From Kolteria novifilia (GTDB lineage Bacteria > Planctomycetota > Planctomycetia > Kolteriales > Kolteriaceae): a DNA stretch of 64,000 nucleotides. A model generated the notes under the pieces. The model worked only from the letters and a program-made list of their open reading frames with translations, ran no database searches and was not told the origin of the DNA. Below, in pieces: positions 1-8,856 of the stretch. The position numbers and the translations under genes are program-made. The stretch covers positions 5,394,001 through 5,458,000 of the forward strand of contig CP036279.1 in assembly GCA_007748055.1 (NCBI GenBank), in the 5' to 3' direction. The stretch's first letter is position 1. Each line of letters starts with the position of its first letter.

Positions 1-155
1 TCATCTAACCCAATCATTTGCCATGACACCCGAACTCCTCTCAGGCATACTCAAAGGACGTCAAGTGTGGCCCAAATGACGCGCCCGCGCATCGACTCGG
101 AACCGCGCCGGCTATCTCTTGCAACGTCGATTGTCGGGACATCGGGTGACCACTT

Positions 156-1622
156 ATGGGCAAGGCAGTCAAACAACGCATCATCTGCCCAACATGCAAG
201 GCGGTGATCCGCGGCAAGGGAATCGTCCCTGGCAAGGCGTTCGACTGCCCCGCGTGCGCGGCGCCCATCGAAGTCTCCCAGGAGAACGTCGCCCGAGCGG
301 CCTGCGAAAGCACCTCCCCGGCTGACCTCAAGGCCAACGACCCCGAGAAGGAACTACTCGCCGAGATCGTCAAAGGGATCCGCCACCGTAAAGCGACGGA
401 AGCCAAACGCTCCTCAACCACGGGAGTGGCGACGTTGATGTTCCTCCTCTTCGTCGGCTACCTCTTGGGGATCGTGTTGTGTCTCTTCGCGGCGGTCTAT
501 TTCCTCTTCGGATCGGAGGTTCTCTCGCTTCCCGGCCGCTTCCCCGTCCAGTTGAATCGGTTGGTCGGCAACGCGCACAGCATCGCGATGATCCTTGTCG
601 GGTTCTTCTTTCATGTGGTGCTGATTGTCTCCGCGGGGGCGGTGGCCCTCGCCATGATCAAGCCACTCTTCGCGCGATCGCGACGAGACAGGACCAAGGT
701 CCGTCTTCGCCCTCAGGATGCTCCGATGCTCTTTGCCTTGGTCGATCACCTGGCGCGGGCGATGGATGCCCCCATTCCCAAGAGGATCGAGGTCGACTGC
801 GGCAGCCGTGTCGAAGCGGGCTACCGTCACGGCTGGTGGAGCATGGTTCGCGGTGACGACTTTACGCTCACGATTGCCCTACCGCTCCTTTTTCACCTTC
901 GCGTACGGCAACTTGTCGTCGAGTTGTCCAACCAGCTCGCCCGCTTTCGCCAAGGGAGCGGGATGCGAACACAGTACTTTTCCCTGTCGATTCATCAGCT
1001 CTTCGTCTCGGCGTCGCAGGGTGGAGACGCGTGGGACGAATACTTCGATGGGCTCCTCGACGGCCGCACTCCGTTCGCGCTCGCGTTCTTTCGCGCCGGA
1101 TTCATGATGATCGCTTTCTTCGCCCGGATCGCCGTCGGGATCGCCCAGCTCTTCTTCTGGGGACTCTCCTTTCTCTCCGGGGCGCTCGTCGGCGGTTTGA
1201 GTCGGCAGCTCGAACTCGACGCCGATCGCGACGCGATTCGCCTGGTCGGTAGTCGAGCGTTCGTCGACACACTTTGGGAATTGGAGTTCCTGAGAGAAGC
1301 CCAACAACGTGTCTACAAGGAAGTCGCGGGGGGAGCGAGGCACTACGTCGCGCTGCGTGATTTCTCCGGGGAGGTGCTGGAGGAACTCGGAAAACTCCCA
1401 CCCGAGGTTCGCAAGAGCGTTCGCAAACGCGTCCTCAAGACCGAGTCACGCCATCTCGACGCGCACGCCGCCACCAAGGACCGCATCACCAAAGCCGAAA
1501 CGATCGACGCGCCCGGCATCGTGAAGACCCGTCTACCGGCCATCACCCTGATCAAGGATTCCGAGCGACTGACCAAGAAGACGACCGACGCCCTGATGAG
1601 GTCGGTGCTCGTCCGTCGTTAG
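156..1622 (+). CDS. Zinc-ribbon membrane protein related to M48 peptidases, active site lost
   Basis: This 488-residue protein starts with a zinc ribbon (C11, C14, C31, C34). Two hydrophobic segments follow (about residues 90-130 and 145-170), then a region resembling the M48 (HtpX/Ste24) peptidase fold, with further hydrophobic stretches near 310-350. In M48 enzymes a helix carries HExxH and a downstream E..AD supplies the third zinc ligand. Here the downstream motif LELDADRDA is kept (E353), but the position expected for HExxH reads VVELSNQLARF (about 254-264), so both histidines are missing. I infer a catalytically dead membrane pseudo-peptidase, perhaps a scaffold or sensor. The M48 assignment rests on motif layout only. 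The ATG has only a weak upstream GGGTGA, and no operon partner is evident. Confidence 0.72.
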   Translation: MGKAVKQRIICPTCKAVIRGKGIVPGKAFDCPACAAPIEVSQENVARAACESTSPADLKANDPEKELLAEIVKGIRHRKATEAKRSSTTGVATLMFLLFVGYLLGIVLCLFAAVYFLFGSEVLSLPGRFPVQLNRLVGNAHSIAMILVGFFFHVVLIVSAGAVALAMIKPLFARSRRDRTKVRLRPQDAPMLFALVDHLARAMDAPIPKRIEVDCGSRVEAGYRHGWWSMVRGDDFTLTIALPLLFHLRVRQLVVELSNQLARFRQGSGMRTQYFSLSIHQLFVSASQGGDAWDEYFDGLLDGRTPFALAFFRAGFMMIAFFARIAVGIAQLFFWGLSFLSGALVGGLSRQLELDADRDAIRLVGSRAFVDTLWELEFLREAQQRVYKEVAGGARHYVALRDFSGEVLEELGKLPPEVRKSVRKRVLKTESRHLDAHAATKDRITKAETIDAPGIVKTRLPAITLIKDSERLTKKTTDALMRSVLVRR

Positions 1623-1665
1623 CGGACCATTGACCTATTTGCTGCCCGCTCAATTCAACGGACTG

Positions 1666-1821
1666 CTCGTGTCCAGATTGTCAAGCTCGTCACATTGAGT
1701 CTCTTCCCTCAGATCGTGCGAAAGATTGCCGAATCACAGGCGTTCTCCGCATGCCCACGGCGAGCGTGGGCAAGGCACCCAAGCGTCCTTTCGTCGATGA
1801 GTTGACCTATCCGGACATTAG
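1666..1821 (+). repeat. R1 element, copy 1 (TIR-bounded, MITE-like)
   Basis: The left end reads CTCGTGTCCAGATTG. The right end, read in reverse complement, is CTAATGTCCGGATAG, so the element is closed by an imperfect terminal inverted repeat. The centre holds the family hairpin GCATGCCCACGGCGAGCGTGGGC. A fragment resembling the right end of R3 (TCAACGGACTG) abuts it on the left and shares the CTCG tetranucleotide. It fills most of the gap between the M48-like and PQQ-propeller genes. Confidence 0.7.
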
Positions 1822-1932
1822 CGGGCCATTGATTCGAAATCGGCATGTCCGACCATCCCAAAGCCGGTTATCCTAGGCTCACACGCCGGCAGGATCCCGG
1901 AAGAGACCCGCCAACACCTTCCCCAGGAGTCC

Positions 1933-3249
1933 ATGATGAGGAATTTGCTTTCACGAGCCATCACGGCCGTGGCCCTGCTGTCGACCATCGTCCCCTTGGC
2001 CCAAGCGGAGAACTGGCCGAGTTGGCGCGGCGACGGCAGCGGCATCTCCAAGGAGAAGGGGCTGCCCACCGAGTGGGATCGGAAGACGAACGTCAACTGG
2101 TTCACCAAGCTGCCCGAGCGGGGAAACTCGACCCCAGTCATTTGGGGCGATTGCATCTTCCTCACACAACCGATCTCCGCCGACAATCGACGAACCCTGA
2201 TGTGTTTCGACAAGAGCACTGGCAAGCTCCTCTGGAATGAGGGGGTCGTCCACACCAAGCCCGACAAGACTCACCAGACCAATCCCCATTGTTCTCCTTC
2301 GCCCGTCACCGATGGGGAACGCGTCATCGTTTGGTTCGGCTCCGCGGGAGTTGTCTGTTATGACATGAACGGCAAAGAGTTGTGGCGTCGGGATCTCGGC
2401 GATCAGGATCACGTCTGGGGCACCGGCTCCTCGCCGGTTCTCTTCGAGGATCTTTGCATTCTCAACTTCGGCCCCGGCAAGAACGCGTTCGTCGTCGCTC
2501 TCGACAAGAAGACGGGCGAGACCGTCTGGAAGGTCGACATCCCAGCGGAAGCGCCCGCCTCCAACGATCAAGAGCTCTCCGACAAACAGCGGCGTGATCG
2601 CGATGTGCTGCGTGGATCTTGGGTCACCCCCCTGGTGATCGACGCCGGGGGGCGCAAGGAGTTGATCGTCCACTTCCCGGAGAAGGTCGTCGCGCTCGAT
2701 CCGTCGACGGGCAAGGAGCTATGGACCTGCGATGGCATTGGACCACTCGCTTACGCCTCTCCGATGTGGGGCAATGGCGTCCTCGTCGCGTGGGGCGGCT
2801 ACTTTGGTCCTTCCCTTGCGGTTCGCCCCGGGGGTTCCGGCGACGTCACGCAAACGCATCGCCTTTGGCACAAGCCGAAGAGCAAGCTACGGTTGGGCAC
2901 GGGCGTCATCCGCGACGGGCACATCTACATCAACGACATGAAGGGGATCGCCCAGTGCATCGACCTCGAGACCGGCGACGAGATATGGACCAAACGCCTG
3001 CGCGATCCAAAGAGCCAGAAGGGTGACTCCTGGTCCTCGTTCCTCATGGCCGACGGGCTCGTCTACGCACTGAACCAAGCGGGAACGACCTTCGTGCTGG
3101 AGGCCTCGCCGGAGTATCGCTTGGTCGCCACCAACCCCTTGGAGGAAGTCACCAACTCGACGGTCGTCGCCTCGGACGGAAGTCTCTTCATTCGTACTCA
3201 CGAAGGGTTGTGGTCGATCGGCGAAGAATCGCGCAAGAGCGCCAAGTAG
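1933..3249 (+). CDS. PQQ-type beta-propeller secreted protein
   Basis: 438 residues with an N-terminal signal peptide ending near AQA/EN (about residue 25). Repeated propeller blades follow, with the pattern of Trp/Gly-rich units in which a residue like LDKKTGETVWK or FDKSTGKLLWN precedes a beta strand (at least four are visible). This is the outer-membrane or periplasmic PQQ-like propeller family common in Planctomycetota, distantly like BamB. No substrate can be assigned. AGGAGT lies just upstream of a double ATG (1933 and 1936); either could be used. It stands alone between two R1 elements. Confidence 0.85.
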   Translation: MMRNLLSRAITAVALLSTIVPLAQAENWPSWRGDGSGISKEKGLPTEWDRKTNVNWFTKLPERGNSTPVIWGDCIFLTQPISADNRRTLMCFDKSTGKLLWNEGVVHTKPDKTHQTNPHCSPSPVTDGERVIVWFGSAGVVCYDMNGKELWRRDLGDQDHVWGTGSSPVLFEDLCILNFGPGKNAFVVALDKKTGETVWKVDIPAEAPASNDQELSDKQRRDRDVLRGSWVTPLVIDAGGRKELIVHFPEKVVALDPSTGKELWTCDGIGPLAYASPMWGNGVLVAWGGYFGPSLAVRPGGSGDVTQTHRLWHKPKSKLRLGTGVIRDGHIYINDMKGIAQCIDLETGDEIWTKRLRDPKSQKGDSWSSFLMADGLVYALNQAGTTFVLEASPEYRLVATNPLEEVTNSTVVASDGSLFIRTHEGLWSIGEESRKSAK

Positions 3250-3284
3250 CGAAGCCCTCGCACGGCGAACAGGTCAACAGGCCG

Positions 3285-3438
3285 CGAGTGTCCCGATGGG
3301 CACGTTCGTTCCATGAACCCACGTCCACTTTCCGTGCAAGGATATGCCAAATCACAGGCACTTCCCGCTCGCCCGCGGCCAGGGTGGGGATGGCCCCAAG
3401 ATCCTCTTGCGCGATGAATGGACCAATGAAGCCACAAG
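3285..3438 (+). repeat. R1 element, copy 2
   Basis: Left end CGAGTGTCCCGATGGGCACG. The right end is CAAG preceded by a diverged inverted copy (reverse complement CTTGTGGCTTCATTGGTCC). The central hairpin is decayed here (GCTCGCCCGCGGCCAGGG). An R3-like right end (GGTCAACAGGCCG) abuts it on the left, as at copy 1. The remaining 130 bp up to the DUF1559 gene show no other feature. Confidence 0.6.
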
Positions 3439-3572
3439 CAACTGGAGGAATTGTCTCGCCATAGAGAAGATTGTGGTAAGCTGCGTCTTACGTCACCGGA
3501 ATCCAATCTCTCGGGAAGTTCGAATGGGGCGCTTCCCACACCGGTGAGTCGTAGGGAAAGGGGAACTCGACC

Positions 3573-4529
3573 ATGGTCAGAGTGCGCAGTGCGTTCACCC
3601 TGGTGGAACTGCTTGTCGTCATCGCGATTATCGGCATTTTGGTCGCGTTGCTATTGCCCGCCGTGCAACAGGCGCGCGAGGCGGCTCGGCGTTCACAGTG
3701 CCAATCGAATCTCCGACAACAGGGAATCGCCCTGTCGACCTATTCCAGTTCCCACGGTCAGTTCCCTCCCGGATCGATTTTCGGCGCGAACCTCTCCGCG
3801 GGCAATCCCTGCCACGGCAACAACAGCAACTCGCGCATCAACTGGGGATCGGCCCCGTGGACGGTATTGATCCTTCCCTTTCTCGACGAACAAGCCCTCT
3901 ACGATCGGCTGAACTTCGACCTGCCGTTCGACTACCAGGACACATTCGGGCCGCAGGGGCACAACTTCGATCTCGTCTACGGCCGACCGGTGGCCCAATA
4001 CCGCTGCCCGTCGCATCCGGCGTCGCTGCGTCATCCGGGCAACACTAGTTACATGGGCGTGCAAGGCGGGTTCGACAACGCCACCGATCCATCGGGTTTC
4101 TGGTGCCGACCCAACAGCGCCGACAATCGCGGCTACAGCATCAACGGCGTGCTCACGGTCAATGGAAACATCAACGAAGCGAGCATCTCCGACGGCACCT
4201 CGAAGGTCTTCATGGTCGGCGAGAGCAAGTACCAACGAAGCACCCACCCATCCCAGGGGCACATCGGTTGGGCGTCGGGCGGACGCGTCGACAGGAACTG
4301 GTCCGCCCCCGGCGTGTTGGCTACCGCGATCGAACAAATCAACGGCTATCCCGAGCCTGACCAAACGATCTACCAAACACGAATGTTCGGAAGTTTTCAT
4401 CCGGGCGGCTGTTACTTTCTCCTCGCCGACGGATCGACGCACTTCATCAACGAGTCAATCGACTTGAACACCTATCGGCAACTGGCGATCCGCAACGATG
4501 GTAGTCCGCTGGGTGGACTATCCCAGTAG
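3573..4529 (+). CDS. DUF1559 family pseudopilin-like protein
   Basis: 318 residues. The N-terminus is a type IV prepilin/type II secretion pseudopilin leader: short basic stretch, then [20 protein letters not shown] at about residues 8-27, followed by the [12 protein letters not shown] segment diagnostic of DUF1559 (SBP_bac_10) proteins. The C-terminus carries the family signature of a DGS-H-F near the end ([13 protein letters not shown]). These proteins are highly expanded in Planctomycetota and their role is unknown; surface or secretion-related filaments are suggested only by the prepilin leader. GGGGAA precedes the ATG. It is the first of three co-directional genes (3573-6197). Confidence 0.9.
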   Translation: MVRVRSAFTLVELLVVIAIIGILVALLLPAVQQAREAARRSQCQSNLRQQGIALSTYSSSHGQFPPGSIFGANLSAGNPCHGNNSNSRINWGSAPWTVLILPFLDEQALYDRLNFDLPFDYQDTFGPQGHNFDLVYGRPVAQYRCPSHPASLRHPGNTSYMGVQGGFDNATDPSGFWCRPNSADNRGYSINGVLTVNGNINEASISDGTSKVFMVGESKYQRSTHPSQGHIGWASGGRVDRNWSAPGVLATAIEQINGYPEPDQTIYQTRMFGSFHPGGCYFLLADGSTHFINESIDLNTYRQLAIRNDGSPLGGLSQ

Positions 4530-4635
4530 TCGATGGATTCCGGCCAATTCAAGTTCGTGGGGGCGATCGTCCGATGGGCGGGGGGCCGTGCCCCTCGGAC
4601 GAAGGAAGAAATGGTGTAGGAGGGGAACGGGGATT

Positions 4636-5589
4636 ATGAAACGCACGTCGCGTGGGTTCACACTCGTCGAGTTGCTGGTCGTCATCGCCATCATCGGGAT
4701 CTTGGTGGCGCTTCTGCTACCTGCGGTTCAGCAGGCTCGTGAGGCGGCTCGGCGCTCCCAATGCGCCAACAACATGCGACAGCTCGGGATCGCAATTCGG
4801 TCCTATGAGGAGAGCCAGGGCGTCTTCCCGCCCAGCGGTGTCAGCGGCTACAGTCTCAACTTCTCGAATCCCACCTCGTGCGCCGGCACTTCCGGGGCAA
4901 ACGGCACCGATCAGCGAACGGGCGCCCCGTGGACAGTGCAGCTCCTTCCTCAACTCGATGAACAGGCGTTGTGGGATCGCTACGACTTCGATCTCGAGGT
5001 GACTCAACAGAACGGCGGTGGATGGCAACTCAACAACGCGAACCAAGCCGTTTGGGATACCAGAGTCGCCAAGTTCAAGTGTCCGAGCGATCCCAATGGC
5101 AACACCGGTCAAGGCAACCGCTCGAACTACTTCGGGGTTCAAGGCGGTGGAGCCACATTCACCTGTCAGGCCGGTAGCGATCCGACGCGACGTGGCTACC
5201 GCTTCGATGGGACCATCGTCCACAACGGCAGCGTTCGTCCCGCCGACGTGAGCGATGGCCTGTCTCAAGTCTTCCTCCTCGGCGAGACCCGCTATCAAAC
5301 CTTCAGCCGAACCGATGGCAAGAACTTCAGTTGGGCATCGTCCGACAATTGGACCGGCGGCTGGTGCCAACCGGGCGTGGCGGCGACGGCGATGGAACCG
5401 ATCAATTCGATCGAAGGCGATTCTCACTCGAATCAAAGCCGGGTCTTCGGCAGCTACCATCCGGGAGGTTGCTTCTTCCTGATGGCGGATGGATCGACCC
5501 ACTTTGTCAACGAATCGATCGACCGTTTGGTCTATCATCAGTTGGCCATTCGGAACGATGGTCAGCCACTTGGTGGCTTGAGTCAGTAG
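4636..5589 (+). CDS. DUF1559 family pseudopilin-like protein
   Basis: 317 residues and a close paralogue of the gene just upstream. It has the same prepilin leader ([20 protein letters not shown]) and [12 protein letters not shown] motif, and an almost identical ending ([12 protein letters not shown] here, [12 protein letters not shown] upstream), so the pair arose by tandem duplication. A longer in-frame extension to 4498 exists, but the ATG at 4636 is preceded by AGGAGGGGAACGGGG and gives the correct prepilin N-terminus. A perfect 9-bp hairpin follows the stop. Confidence 0.9.
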   Translation: MKRTSRGFTLVELLVVIAIIGILVALLLPAVQQAREAARRSQCANNMRQLGIAIRSYEESQGVFPPSGVSGYSLNFSNPTSCAGTSGANGTDQRTGAPWTVQLLPQLDEQALWDRYDFDLEVTQQNGGGWQLNNANQAVWDTRVAKFKCPSDPNGNTGQGNRSNYFGVQGGGATFTCQAGSDPTRRGYRFDGTIVHNGSVRPADVSDGLSQVFLLGETRYQTFSRTDGKNFSWASSDNWTGGWCQPGVAATAMEPINSIEGDSHSNQSRVFGSYHPGGCFFLMADGSTHFVNESIDRLVYHQLAIRNDGQPLGGLSQ

Positions 5590-5607
5590 TTTGAACTGGG
5601 GCAACGA

Positions 5608-5627
5608 GAACTCACGCTCGTGAGTTC
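5608..5627 (+). terminator. Hairpin downstream of DUF1559 pair
   Basis: GAACTCACG and CGTGAGTTC form a perfect 9-bp stem with a 2-base loop, 19 bp after the stop codon. No U-tract follows, so it may be an attenuator or RNA-stabilising hairpin between the DUF1559 gene and the lipoprotein gene rather than a classical terminator. Confidence 0.45.
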
Positions 5628-5780
5628 GGGGCCGTTCCATCCAAACCGACCAACCAACCTCAAGGGCCCGGGACGTCGCCCGCGTGCGTCGTTTCGTTGG
5701 TACCTGCCTCGCGTTGGCCCGTTGGGACGTCGAAGGGATGCGGGCGGTCCCCACAAGAGAAAATCTAGAGGGGAAGAAAC

Positions 5781-6197
5781 GTGCTTAGCACTCGTTCAGG
5801 ACTCGTGGCGATGGCCATGGTAACGGCCCTTGCCGTTGGCTGTGGGAAGAAACCGGGACCCGATCGCTATGAGATTTCGGGAAACGCCACCTTCAACGGG
5901 AAGCCGATTCCCGCCGGCGAAATCTCCTTTTCCCCGAACTCGCAGAAGGGCAACAAAGGTCCGGGAAGCCTAGCCATCATCAAGGACGGCAAGTACCAGA
6001 CAACCTCGGGTAAGGGGCTCGTCGGTGGGGCGTACGTGGCGCGGGTGATCGGGTTTGACGGCGTCGCCAACGAGATGAGCGAACAGGGGATGCCCATCTT
6101 CGAGAGCTTCGAAGTCGAGTTCGAGGCCCCCATGGAATCGACAACCAGGGACTTCGAAGTCCCCGCCTCGGCCGCCTCCGCCAAAGCCAAACGCTGA
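5781..6197 (+). CDS. Small secreted lipoprotein, DUF1559-associated
   Basis: 138 residues from a GTG start (GAGGGGAAGAAAC just upstream). A lipoprotein signal ends at VGC (Cys about 21). The mature part reads like a small carboxypeptidase-regulatory-like beta-sandwich: a G-NATFNGKPIPAGEISFSP strand pattern, then a KDGKY turn. Proteins of this type routinely follow DUF1559 genes in Planctomycetota; the same pairing recurs in this window at 45350-46859. The C-terminus is Ala/Ser/Lys-rich. The TGA stop overlaps the left end (CTGA) of an R2 element. Confidence 0.8.
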   Translation: MLSTRSGLVAMAMVTALAVGCGKKPGPDRYEISGNATFNGKPIPAGEISFSPNSQKGNKGPGSLAIIKDGKYQTTSGKGLVGGAYVARVIGFDGVANEMSEQGMPIFESFEVEFEAPMESTTRDFEVPASAASAKAKR

Positions 6198-6300
6198 TGC
6201 ACTGGTCCATCTAAGTTTTGGGTGCCACTGGCTGCTTGTCAACCAGTGAGATGTGATCGTGGGTTCACAACCCGACATCTAGCGGCTGACGCAGCACTAG
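6194..6300 (+). repeat. R2 element, copy 1
   Basis: A 107-bp element beginning GCACTGGTCCATCTAAG and containing the family core GGTGCCACTGGCTGCTTGTC. It ends at CTAG, which is shared with the left end of the following R1 copy. The left tetranucleotide is CTGA and includes the TGA stop of the lipoprotein gene. Confidence 0.65.
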
Positions 6301-6463
6301 TCGTCGGAAGCGTTGGCCAACTCCCGCGGAGACGTTCGGCCGAGCGAGAATGGTTTGACGCATGCCCACGCGAGCGTGATTAGACGCATGCCCACGCGAG
6401 CGTGGGCGCGGCCCCCAAGAGCATCTTGGCAGCGAGCTACCACGCTGGGCCACCGACCACTAG
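6297..6463 (+). repeat. R1 element, copy 3
   Basis: Bounded by CTAG on both sides. The left CTAG is the right end of R2; the right CTAG contains the TAG stop codon (minus strand) of the GYD gene. The central hairpin unit GCATGCCCACGCGAGCGTG occurs twice in tandem, the second time as a perfect 8-bp stem GCCCACGC-GA-GCGTGGGC. Confidence 0.7.
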
Positions 6464-6756
6464 CGGAAGGCCATGTCGACGATCTTGACCATTTCGTCGG
6501 TATCAAAAGCCCGTAGGGTTTCGCCACGAACGTTGCCGATGGCATCGAGTCGCAAGATCAAGGCCGAGGCGGTCGCGTCATTGGCCGCCTCGAAGAGGAT
6601 CACGCCGTCGTAGGCACCCATGCACCAGTAGATCTGGTCGACTTTCGCTCCCAAATCGGACGCGATGTTGCACAGGTCCTCGACTCGTCCAGGCGTGTTC
6701 TTGAGCTCCTCCTCTCCTTGCTCCGCGAAGGTCAGTAGACAAACATACTTGGGCAT
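6460..6756 (-). CDS. GYD domain protein
   Basis: 98 residues, matching the typical length of the GYD family (named for a Gly-Tyr/Phe-Asp motif; here MGAYDGVILFEA at about residues 46-57). The fold is a small ferredoxin-like dimer; the function is not established. ATG with GGAGCG about 7 bp upstream. The stop codon TAG lies within the CTAG at the end of an R1 element, so the element inserted exactly at the gene terminus. Confidence 0.85.
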   Translation of the reverse strand: MPKYVCLLTFAEQGEEELKNTPGRVEDLCNIASDLGAKVDQIYWCMGAYDGVILFEAANDATASALILRLDAIGNVRGETLRAFDTDEMVKIVDMAFR

Positions 6757-7022
6757 TTTCCCACGCTCCGTTCTGTATCGTTCCCACCGGTTGCAGCCGC
6801 GCCTCGCCCTCGAGTCTCGACGAAGCTACCCGCGGACGCTTCCGCGCGAAGCCCCGAGTCCCGAGTCGGCGTCCCCGGAACCGATTTCCCACTCGTCAGC
6901 AAGCATACGGGAATGGATCGGAGGTGGCCGCGATTGCTTCCGGCCCCGGGGCAAGCGGTCCCAGGGCCGCTCGCCGAGGAAAGTCGTCTCACGCAGTGAC
7001 GGGAACAATGAGTGACGATTCG
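6757..7022. other. Intergenic, nothing recognised
   Basis: 266 bp between the GYD start and the end of the terpene operon. It must hold the GYD promoter (minus strand). No convincing terminator or known element was seen. Confidence 0.5.
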
Positions 7023-8846
7023 TCACACCGAAACGATTGGCAGCGAGAGGGTGCCGGCACTGGCGTTCATCAATTCGAGAGGAGTCGGTCCAGTCTCTTC
7101 CGCGAGAACCGTGTCGACCAGGTAGTAGAGAAGTTGGCGCAGTTCGAGCGGCTCGACGTCGTCCGCGTAGGCCTCACAGCGAGAGCGTGCCTTGTCGACC
7201 AGTTTTCCCGCCCGCCCGAAGACGTTGGTCCGCGAGTAGATGCTTCGGATCAGTTGCGCGTCCTCGGGCGTCCGCTCCGTTTTGTTCAAGAGTGACTGGA
7301 GTTGGTCTCGATCCTCATCGCTCCCGGCCTCGAGGGCCAGAGCAAGCAAGAGCGTTGGCCGCATCGCCATCGCGTCTTGACCGACGAGCAACTTGTTGTC
7401 GCCGTCCCCTTTCCAGTCCTTGAGGTCGTTGAGGATCTGGAATCCGACGCCCATCTGCCGCGAGAAACCGGTGACGACCTCCTCGAGTTCGCCCACGTCT
7501 CCCGCAAGCCGAAGGCCGCCATAGAGCGCCGCCTCGAACGCGGGGGCGGTCTTGAGCGCGTAGATCTTGAGGGCATCCATCGGCGCCAGCGTCTTGTCGG
7601 AGGCTGTACGCCAGGCCAACTCCGCTCCCTGCCCCTCGCTGAGCTTGACGTGGGCGTCGGCGAAGCGGTCGAGGATATCGGAGACTTTGACCGGATCGAG
7701 CGACTTGGCTTGCTGACTGACCAAGCGATAGCCGAGTCCGAGCAAGTAGTCGCCCACGTTGATCGCGGTGGACGTGTCGAATCGTCGATGGAGCGTCGGC
7801 TCCCCGTAGCGGTAGAGGTCGTCGTCCTCGATGTCGTCGTGGATCAGCGAGGCCTTGTGGAACGCCTCGATCGCCATCGCGGTCTGCTTCACCGCCGTCG
7901 GCAGTTCCACCGTTTGATCGGCGGGCGTCTCATCCTCCTCTCGTGAGCGCATCATCGCGTCGTAGGCGGCTAGGGTGACGAAGGGGCGAAAGCGTTTTCC
8001 CCCTTTGGAGAGGTACTCGCGCCCGATGCGTTCGGTCTCCGCGAGCGGCGCAAAGCCCTTCTTCGCGGCCGCGGTTCGCGTCGCGGGCACGAGGTCATCG
8101 AAGTCGCGCTCAAAAAGGTTGCTTGAGGCGCGCAGGAGCGGGACGTAACCCAGCGTCGTGATGGTCGGCTCCGGCTCGTACTGGTCGATGATCTCCATCA
8201 ACCACTCGAGATCGAACGACGTGTTCTTGCAATCACCAGAGTGCAGCGGCACCGCGTAGGAGGGAACCCCGGCGATCAGGACCTTGTCAATCGCCTTCTC
8301 GAGCACGTTGAGGCACGCGACGCCGAGAATCCCGTCGATATACCCCGAGACGATCAGCTTGAGGATGATCGGCGTCCCTTCGGCGACGAGCACCTTGTAG
8401 CCAAGCTTCTCGGCCTTGCCTTTGAAGTCCGCGATGCTGCACGCACCACATGTTTCGCACTGAAGGCCGAACTCGTCGTAGTCGGCGGGACAGCCGTCGA
8501 CGTGCTTGAGACAGTGCGGCAGCAAGAGCATCCGTTTCTCGAACGGTACCGCGAGAAACTGCTCCTTCCAAAATTCGTTGCCGATGAGCACCATCGCGAA
8601 CCCGAGGTACTTCTCCTCGAGATCGTGCTGCTCGAGCAAGGTCCGCCCAAAGCGCTCGAGCTCATCCTTGGTGAAGGCGCGGCGGCGGTCGACGGTCTTG
8701 ACGAAGTCTTTCGACGCCTGCTTGAGCGTTTCGCGCACGCTCCGCTCGGGAGGGACGTCCTTGAGATGACTCGTGCTTTGTCGGCGCGGCTTGCGGGGTG
8801 CGACTTCGTCCTCGAACTGGTCCACATTCGCGACGGTTGACGACAC
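7023..8846 (-). CDS. DUF116 domain fused to polyprenyl (isoprenyl) diphosphate synthase
   Basis: About 607 residues in two parts (numbering from the longer form starting at 8852). Residues 60-250 form a Cys-rich DUF116 domain (C114, C121, C132, C135, C138, C180, C208), with CETCGACS as a probable metal or Fe-S ligand cluster. Residues 265-600 are a trans-isoprenyl diphosphate synthase: GGKRFRP (284-290), first Asp-rich motif DDIED (339-343) in HDDIEDDD, and a second motif NDLKD (475-479) in which the first Asp is Asn. The first GTG (8852) is too close to the SD; the GTG at 8846 has AGGAGA six bases upstream, so I chose it. It is the last gene of the minus-strand operon, ten bases after the cyclase, and presumably makes the allylic diphosphate the pathway uses. 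Product chain length cannot be read from sequence here. Confidence 0.85.
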   Translation of the reverse strand: MSSTVANVDQFEDEVAPRKPRRQSTSHLKDVPPERSVRETLKQASKDFVKTVDRRRAFTKDELERFGRTLLEQHDLEEKYLGFAMVLIGNEFWKEQFLAVPFEKRMLLLPHCLKHVDGCPADYDEFGLQCETCGACSIADFKGKAEKLGYKVLVAEGTPIILKLIVSGYIDGILGVACLNVLEKAIDKVLIAGVPSYAVPLHSGDCKNTSFDLEWLMEIIDQYEPEPTITTLGYVPLLRASSNLFERDFDDLVPATRTAAAKKGFAPLAETERIGREYLSKGGKRFRPFVTLAAYDAMMRSREEDETPADQTVELPTAVKQTAMAIEAFHKASLIHDDIEDDDLYRYGEPTLHRRFDTSTAINVGDYLLGLGYRLVSQQAKSLDPVKVSDILDRFADAHVKLSEGQGAELAWRTASDKTLAPMDALKIYALKTAPAFEAALYGGLRLAGDVGELEEVVTGFSRQMGVGFQILNDLKDWKGDGDNKLLVGQDAMAMRPTLLLALALEAGSDEDRDQLQSLLNKTERTPEDAQLIRSIYSRTNVFGRAGKLVDKARSRCEAYADDVEPLELRQLLYYLVDTVLAEETGPTPLELMNASAGTLSLPIVSV

Positions 8847-8856
8847 AGGCACTCTC

